A stretch of DNA of 16,987 bases from Cardiobacteriales bacterium (GTDB taxonomy: Bacteria > Pseudomonadota > Gammaproteobacteria > Cardiobacteriales > Wohlfahrtiimonadaceae). The translations under genes were made by a program, and so were the position numbers. The number at the start of each line of letters is the position of its first letter. Within the stretch, counting starts at the first letter, position 1. Location: assembly GCA_030150565.1 (NCBI GenBank), contig JASLFR010000123.1, forward strand, positions 1-16,987, given 5' to 3'. Shown here one piece after another: positions 12,786-16,987 of this stretch. The notes under the pieces were generated by a model. That model saw only the letters and a program-made list of their open reading frames with translations. It made no database searches and was not told the DNA's origin.

Positions 12786-14288
12786 TTAATTCCCTTTACA
12801 GCTAAAGGTGTACCCCTCTTTCATCGTTCCATCCCAACCAGATAGATCCTGCTCAAGGCTTAACCCTAACGCTTTTTGTCGTTTCGCTTGCCAGAAAAAG
12901 AGTGCAGTCAATATTAGGGAGATAATTGCAGCTCCTATCTGAGAGACGTTCATCTCTAAATTAAATCCGATCTTCGCATTTAAAATGTAGGTTGTCGTTG
13001 CCATCAACATAAAGATTCCGGGAAGGAGCGAGATCCAATAATTGCGCTCATCGAGATAGAGATACATCGCCCCGACAAAGAGCGCGATCACAGCTGTTGA
13101 CTGATTCGCCCATGAGAAGTATCGCCATAACAGATCAAAATCCATCTGTAGCAAAACAGCAGAGATTGCAAACATCGGCAGGGCAATCATTAGACGGTTA
13201 GCAACTTTCGATTGCCCAATCTTAAAGTAATCCGCAATAATCATACGCGCACTACGAAAAGCGGTATCGCCAGAGGTGATAGGGAGAATAATCACCCCGA
13301 GAATTGCTATTGTTCCGCCTACAGCGCCAAGCATCGTAGTTGAGACTCTGCTCACAACAAGTGCAGGCCCCCCTTCGGATAAAATTTCGGCAAGCTTTGT
13401 CCCAAAAGGAACCGCAGGATCATAGAAGATACTCATCGCTGCGGCGGCCCAAATCATTGCGATCACCCCTTCTGCAATCATCATTCCGTAGAAAATCTTC
13501 CGCCCATCTCGCTCATTTTGTGTGGTGCGAGAGATAATGGGTGATTGTGTAGCGTGGAATCCTGATAATGCTCCACAAGAGATCGTTAAAAATAGAAGGG
13601 GGAAAACCGCTAATCCTGAAGGATGGAGATTCTTCAAAGTTAATTCAGGAATCGCTGCAGCGTGTCCCGTCAAAAATAATCCTACCCCAATTCCTAAAGC
13701 ACTCAAGACAAGAAGCGCTCCGAAGATTGGGTAGAAGCGACCGATAATTTTATCAATAGGTAATAGAGTCGCCAAAATATAGTAGATAAAGATCACCGCT
13801 AGAATAATCACAAGCGCTACTTTTTGATCAAAAAGATTATAGAGGAGTGATCCAGGCGCAGAGACAAAAACGGTCCCCACCAATACAAGAAGGAGCAGCG
13901 CAAAGAGATTGACGATATGTCGCATCGCTCTGCCTAAAAACTTCTCCGCAAGCTCTGGAAGATGGGCACCACGATTCCGAATCGAAATCATTCCCGTTAG
14001 ATAATCATGCACACCACCCGCTAATATCGCACCAAAAACAATCCATAAAAAGGCAACAGGCCCATAAAGTGCCCCCATAATTGGCCCAAAAATTGGACCG
14101 ACCCCAGCAATATTAAGGAGCTGAATTAAGGAGTTTTTAGCACTATTCATCGGCACATAATCGACCCCGTCGCTACTTGTATAAGCGGGCGTTGGCCGCT
14201 CCTTAATGCCAAAGGTACGCTCTACAAACGTTCCATAAGTGAGATAACCCACTAGTAAGAGAATTAATCCTCCAATAAAGGTATACAT
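12786..14288 (-). CDS. cstA: CstA-family carbon-starvation / pyruvate transporter, short form
   Basis: An inner-membrane transporter. Relatives take up pyruvate (BtsT, CstA) or have been linked to peptide use under starvation. The protein has 500 aa and about 13-15 hydrophobic segments. It carries the family core: D-G-V-D-Y-V-P near residue 45, F-G-P-I-M-G-A-L-Y-G-P near 67, G-G-V-H-D-Y-L-T-G near 90, and S-C-G-A-L-S-G-F-H-A-T-Q near 238. E. coli CstA and BtsT are about 700 aa, so this belongs to the shorter subfamily, and no extra C-terminal domain is present. GGAGG lies 7 nt before the ATG. It is a single-gene unit with its own terminator. Pyruvate uptake would fit the pyruvate-producing route nearby, but no sequence shared with that island is seen in its promoter. 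Confidence 0.9.
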   Translation of the reverse strand: MYTFIGGLILLLVGYLTYGTFVERTFGIKERPTPAYTSSDGVDYVPMNSAKNSLIQLLNIAGVGPIFGPIMGALYGPVAFLWIVFGAILAGGVHDYLTGMISIRNRGAHLPELAEKFLGRAMRHIVNLFALLLLVLVGTVFVSAPGSLLYNLFDQKVALVIILAVIFIYYILATLLPIDKIIGRFYPIFGALLVLSALGIGVGLFLTGHAAAIPELTLKNLHPSGLAVFPLLFLTISCGALSGFHATQSPIISRTTQNERDGRKIFYGMMIAEGVIAMIWAAAAMSIFYDPAVPFGTKLAEILSEGGPALVVSRVSTTMLGAVGGTIAILGVIILPITSGDTAFRSARMIIADYFKIGQSKVANRLMIALPMFAISAVLLQMDFDLLWRYFSWANQSTAVIALFVGAMYLYLDERNYWISLLPGIFMLMATTTYILNAKIGFNLEMNVSQIGAAIISLILTALFFWQAKRQKALGLSLEQDLSGWDGTMKEGYTFSCKGN

Positions 14289-14353
14289 AATCCCGCCTCC
14301 TCGCTCATCTGATTATGGTTTAAATTATTGTTATAAAAATCATAGTAGCGGAA

Positions 14354-14367
14354 CTTCTCTTGAGAAG
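14354..14367. promoter_or_regulatory. Short dyad upstream of cstA
   Basis: CTTCTC-TT-GAGAAG is a 6-bp-arm inverted repeat, 66 nt upstream of the cstA ATG. A TATAAC box (minus strand) lies between it and the gene. It may be an operator, but such short dyads also arise by chance. Confidence 0.25.
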
Positions 14368-14407
14368 ATATGACAATTATCTAAAAGAGAGGCCAAAAAT
14401 AAGAGAA

Positions 14408-14433
14408 GAGCCCATCTCCAATAAGATGGGCTC
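14408..14433 (-). terminator. Terminator of the cytochrome bd operon
   Basis: GAGCCCATCT and AGATGGGCTC form a perfect 10-bp stem with a 6-nt loop. On the minus strand it is followed by TTCTCTTATTTTT. It lies 32 nt past the stop of the small third subunit gene at 14466, which supports that gene as the last of the operon. Confidence 0.87.
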
Positions 14434-14465
14434 AATTTATCTCTCTTTTTATATTAGATCACTGA

Positions 14466-14579
14466 TTATCCTGTTAACCCTACAACTCCCATAATCCAGC
14501 GTACACTTCTTGCAAAGAGAAGTAACGAAAGGACACCCCCAATCCAAAAAAGTGCTAACCAGAGCCACTGTTTCATCAT
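14466..14579 (-). CDS. Small bd-oxidase subunit, DUF2474/CydX-like, 37 aa
   Basis: The ATG at 14579 shares its A with the TGA stop of cydB (TGATG), so translation is almost certainly coupled. The 37-residue peptide starts MMKQWLWLAL, has one membrane helix (about residues 6-23) and ends with S-V-R-W-I-M-G-V-V-G-L. That pattern, W near the N-terminus, W-I-G-G-V, then R ... M-G ... G, fits the DUF2474 family found after cydB in short-Q-loop bd oxidases. It does not match E. coli CydX (M-W-Y-F-A-W-I-L-G). Its likely role is to stabilise the oxidase or its hemes in the inner membrane. It is followed by the terminator at 14408-14433. Confidence 0.78.
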   Translation of the reverse strand: MMKQWLWLALFWIGGVLSLLLFARSVRWIMGVVGLTG

Positions 14580-15574
14580 CAATACCCCTCCCCTTCCTGC
14601 ACTTTTCCTCTAAAAATATAGTAGATGAAGAGGTTGTAAGCGATTACGATCGGAAGGAAGATAAAAGCCCCAATAATCGTAAACCTAAGACTAGACTCAG
14701 GTGCCGCCGCCTCCCAAATCGTTAAATCGAAGGGGAGTACATAGGGCCAAATGGTGACAACAAGAGCGATCGCTCCTAAAAGAGCAAACCCCACCGTTAG
14801 AAAAAAGGGCTTCCAATCGGCATGATGCTGCTTCACACTTGACCGAAAGAGATAACCGAACAGAAGTGTAAAAATTAAGAGGGCAAGGTAGATTGGATAC
14901 TTGCCACTGGGGATTGAGAGCCGATGTTTAATCAATGTCATGATAAAGAGTAATAAGGCTAACACTCCAAAGGTAAGAGCGATTTTATTCACCACTCTGT
15001 AGATACGCTCCTGCACAACGCCTTCACTCTTTTTAATCAGCCACGTTGCACCTAATAGAAGATAGAAAAAGAGAATCGCCACCCCTGCTAGAAGATTAAA
15101 AGGGGTCAGCCAATCCCATGCCCCACCACTATACACCCCATCCATCATCGGAAAACCGCTGATAAAGGCACCAGCAATCACCCCTTGAAAGAGGGTAGCA
15201 ATCAGTGATCCGAAGAAGAAAGCAAAATCCCAGTAAGGACGAGCGCGATCTGTTGCTCGTGCTCTAAACTCAAAAGAGACACCCCGAAAGATCAGTGCGA
15301 TCAACATAAAGATAATCGGCAGATAGAGTGCGCTTAAAAGAAGCGAATAGATCATGGGAAATGCGCCAAAGAGGGCTGCACCTCCTAAAACCATCCAAGT
15401 CTCATTACCATCCCAAACAGGAGCCACACTATTCATCAGCTGATCTCGCTCATGATCGCTCCTCATGAGAGGGAAGAGCATTCCAACACCAAGATCAAAG
15501 CCATCCGTAATGGTGTAAATAGCCACTCCTAATAGAATAAGAAGCGCCCAAATCGTTGCTAAATCGAAACTCAT
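14579..15574 (-). CDS. cydB: Cytochrome bd-type quinol oxidase subunit II (CydB/CioB)
   Basis: Subunit II of a terminal oxidase that reduces O2 to water with electrons from quinol, in the inner membrane. The 331 aa have about eight or nine hydrophobic segments. Conserved elements are D-G-F-D-L-G-V-G-M (24-32) and V-W-D-G-N-E-T-W (53-60), the latter a strongly conserved CydB motif. F-R-G-V-S-F-E-F-R follows near residue 96. Its ATG overlaps the cydA TGA by 4 nt (ATGA), and its own stop overlaps the small subunit start by 1 nt. The length is shorter than E. coli CydB (379 aa) and fits the cyanide-insensitive (Cio) branch. Confidence 0.95.
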   Translation of the reverse strand: MSFDLATIWALLILLGVAIYTITDGFDLGVGMLFPLMRSDHERDQLMNSVAPVWDGNETWMVLGGAALFGAFPMIYSLLLSALYLPIIFMLIALIFRGVSFEFRARATDRARPYWDFAFFFGSLIATLFQGVIAGAFISGFPMMDGVYSGGAWDWLTPFNLLAGVAILFFYLLLGATWLIKKSEGVVQERIYRVVNKIALTFGVLALLLFIMTLIKHRLSIPSGKYPIYLALLIFTLLFGYLFRSSVKQHHADWKPFFLTVGFALLGAIALVVTIWPYVLPFDLTIWEAAAPESSLRFTIIGAFIFLPIVIAYNLFIYYIFRGKVQEGEGY

Positions 15575-16929
15575 GCTACCACCTCCTCTCTACTCTCTTT
15601 AAGCGCAACAACTGATTGAGGCCCCCGCCCCAAAATACGAAAGAGATAGATAATTCCCGTTCCAAAAATAATGGCATAGGTGATCACAAAGAGTAAGAGC
15701 GAAAGGGAGAGTTGAGATGCATCATGATTTGAGACTGAATCGACAGTACGAAGCAATCCTTGCACAGTCCACGGCTGACGCCCAATCTCTGTAGTAAACC
15801 AACCTGCTAAAATCGCAATCAAACCTGATGGCCCCATCAAAAGGGAGAAGCGAAGAAAGAGTGGTTTCTCATGCATTACCCCTTTTCGTTGTAACCATGC
15901 CCCCCAAAGTGCTAGCGCCACCATTAAGAAGCCTAATCCTACCATCACCCTAAAAGACCAGAAGACCCAAGCAACAGGAGGTCGATCCTCAGGAGCAAAA
16001 TCTTTTAATACTGGGATCTGCCCATCTAAAGAGTGAGTTAAGATAATACTTGCAAGATAAGGGATCTCTATCGAGAAGTGGGTCTTCTCTCCCTCTTGAT
16101 CTGGGAATCCAAAAAGGATAAGAGAGGTACTCTCCCCCTCCTCTACCTGATCCCAATGCCCCTCCATCGCAGCTAATTTATGAGGCTGATTCTCAAGAAC
16201 GTTGAGCCCATGAAAATCCCCCACAACCACCTGTGCAATAGAGAAGATGATTAGTGAGGTGAGCGCCATCTTCTGCATCTTCATAATCGCTTCAGTACGA
16301 TGCCCCTTTAAAAGATGCCACGCAGCTACCGCTAAAATAATGAGTGACGTTGTATTGAATGTTGCAATCAACATATGTGCTAATCGAACTGGAAGCGAAG
16401 GATTAAAGATCACCGCCCACCAATCGACAGGAACAGCGACACCATCAATGATCTCAACGCCTGCTGGCGTCTGCATCCAACTATTAGAGACAATAATCCA
16501 AAATGCAGAGGAGAAGGTGCCAAGCGCCACCATTAAGGTTGCAAAGAAGTGAAGCTTCTCCCCCACCCGTTTACGTCCAAAGAGCATCACCCCAAGAAAG
16601 CCTGCTTCCAAAAAGAATGCAGTTAACACCTCGTAGGTTAAAAGAGGTCCGGTGACACCCCCGGAGAATTTAGAGAACTCACTCCAATTGGTGCCAAACT
16701 GGTACGCCATTACGACGCCAGAGACGACCCCCATTCCAAATGCTACCGCAAAAAACTTAACCCAAAACTCATATAACTCCATATAGACTGCATTACGAGT
16801 CTTTAGCCAAAGCCCCTCCATTAAGGCTAAAAAGAGAGCTAAACCAATCGTTATCGCAGGAAATATGATGTGAAATGAGATCGTAAACGCAAACTGAACT
16901 CGCGCTAAATCCAATGAACTCAAACCCAT
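15571..16929 (-). CDS. cydA: Cytochrome bd-type quinol oxidase subunit I (CydA/CioA), short Q-loop
   Basis: Heme-bearing subunit I of the bd oxidase. At 452 aa it is shorter than E. coli CydA (522 aa). Likely ligands are H20 (S-F-H-I-I-F-P, high-spin heme b595), H185 (V-R-L-A-H-M, heme b558) and M329 (F-R-V-M-V-G, heme b558). E100 and E108 belong to the proton path, and G-R-Q-P-W lies at 383-387. The quinol-binding Q-loop starts at H-K-L-A-A-M-E-G-H-W (250-259). The distance from K251 to M329 is 78 residues, against about 141 in E. coli, so the Q-loop lacks the C-terminal insert. This is the short type seen in cyanide-insensitive oxidases, which places the operon with cioAB. It is the first gene of the operon; its upstream region reaches the window end. 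AAGGTGG precedes the ATG. Confidence 0.95.
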   Translation of the reverse strand: MGLSSLDLARVQFAFTISFHIIFPAITIGLALFLALMEGLWLKTRNAVYMELYEFWVKFFAVAFGMGVVSGVVMAYQFGTNWSEFSKFSGGVTGPLLTYEVLTAFFLEAGFLGVMLFGRKRVGEKLHFFATLMVALGTFSSAFWIIVSNSWMQTPAGVEIIDGVAVPVDWWAVIFNPSLPVRLAHMLIATFNTTSLIILAVAAWHLLKGHRTEAIMKMQKMALTSLIIFSIAQVVVGDFHGLNVLENQPHKLAAMEGHWDQVEEGESTSLILFGFPDQEGEKTHFSIEIPYLASIILTHSLDGQIPVLKDFAPEDRPPVAWVFWSFRVMVGLGFLMVALALWGAWLQRKGVMHEKPLFLRFSLLMGPSGLIAILAGWFTTEIGRQPWTVQGLLRTVDSVSNHDASQLSLSLLLFVITYAIIFGTGIIYLFRILGRGPQSVVALKESREEVVA

Positions 16930-16964
16930 GTTTCCACCTTCAAGAGAGCAAAAATATCCATCAA

Positions 16965-16982
16965 CCAGAGAGATCTCTCTGG
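16965..16982. promoter_or_regulatory. Perfect 18-bp palindrome upstream of cydA
   Basis: CCAGAGAGATCTCTCTGG reads identically on both strands and lies 36 nt upstream of the cydA start. It could be an operator near the promoter or a 5' leader hairpin. A terminator of an upstream gene is less likely, because no T-run directly follows on the minus strand. The promoter itself may lie beyond the window end. Confidence 0.45.
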
Positions 16983-16987
16983 ACTCG

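Noticed and set aside
14466..14579. Classical CydX subunit
   Set aside because: It lacks the M-W-Y-F-A-W-I-L-G start and acidic tail of CydX; the pattern fits DUF2474 better.

Overview
The window looks like chromosomal DNA of a gammaproteobacterium with a moderately low GC content. The evidence is an aaeXAB aromatic-acid efflux operon, a DmlA/DmlR pair, and a carnitine monooxygenase set whose gene content matches the E. coli yeaT-yeaU-yeaV-yeaW-yeaX locus. An assignment to Cardiobacteriales relatives (Ignatzschineria or Wohlfahrtiimonas type) is only a guess from base composition and gene content.

Layout. Positions 1-1430 form an AT-rich accessory stretch. It holds very small genes on the minus strand in two, probably three, tandem modules of about 430 bp. 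Each module pairs a short soluble ORF ending in a related C-terminus with a tiny membrane peptide and a terminator. A 5'-truncated plus-strand ORF lies at the border. Positions 1435-8825 form a carnitine-to-pyruvate island: a BCCT transporter (minus), cntA and cntB (plus; Rieske oxygenase and reductase), an XRE-PAS regulator (minus), dmlA (minus) and a divergent LysR gene resembling dmlR (plus). Positions 8834-11917 hold aaeX-aaeA-aaeB (minus). Positions 12034-12699 encode a stand-alone Mrr-like nuclease with a zinc ribbon. Positions 12786-14288 encode a short CstA-type transporter. Positions 14466-16929 hold a bd-type quinol oxidase operon with a short Q-loop (cydA/cioA, cydB/cioB) and an easily missed 37-residue third subunit gene resembling DUF2474.

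How the island should work (inference from families). The BCCT carrier imports carnitine or a related betaine. CntA/CntB cleave it to trimethylamine and malic semialdehyde. An aldehyde dehydrogenase that is not in this window would give D-malate. DmlA then decarboxylates D-malate oxidatively to pyruvate. The pieces are tied together by an identical palindromic operator, TGTAAACT-N3-AGTTTACA, which occurs at the cntA promoter (3308-3326) and between dmlA and the LysR gene (7828-7846). An XRE-PAS protein encoded inside the island is an extra candidate regulator not found in the E. coli arrangement. A long hairpin separates cntA from cntB.

Nearly all transcription units end in clear intrinsic terminators (329-347, 755-777, 1435-1467, 5551-5580, 11981-12005, 12739-12760, 14408-14433), so unit boundaries are well defined. 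The best candidates for something undescribed are the tandem micro-gene modules at the left edge and the shared operator/XRE-PAS control of carnitine catabolism.
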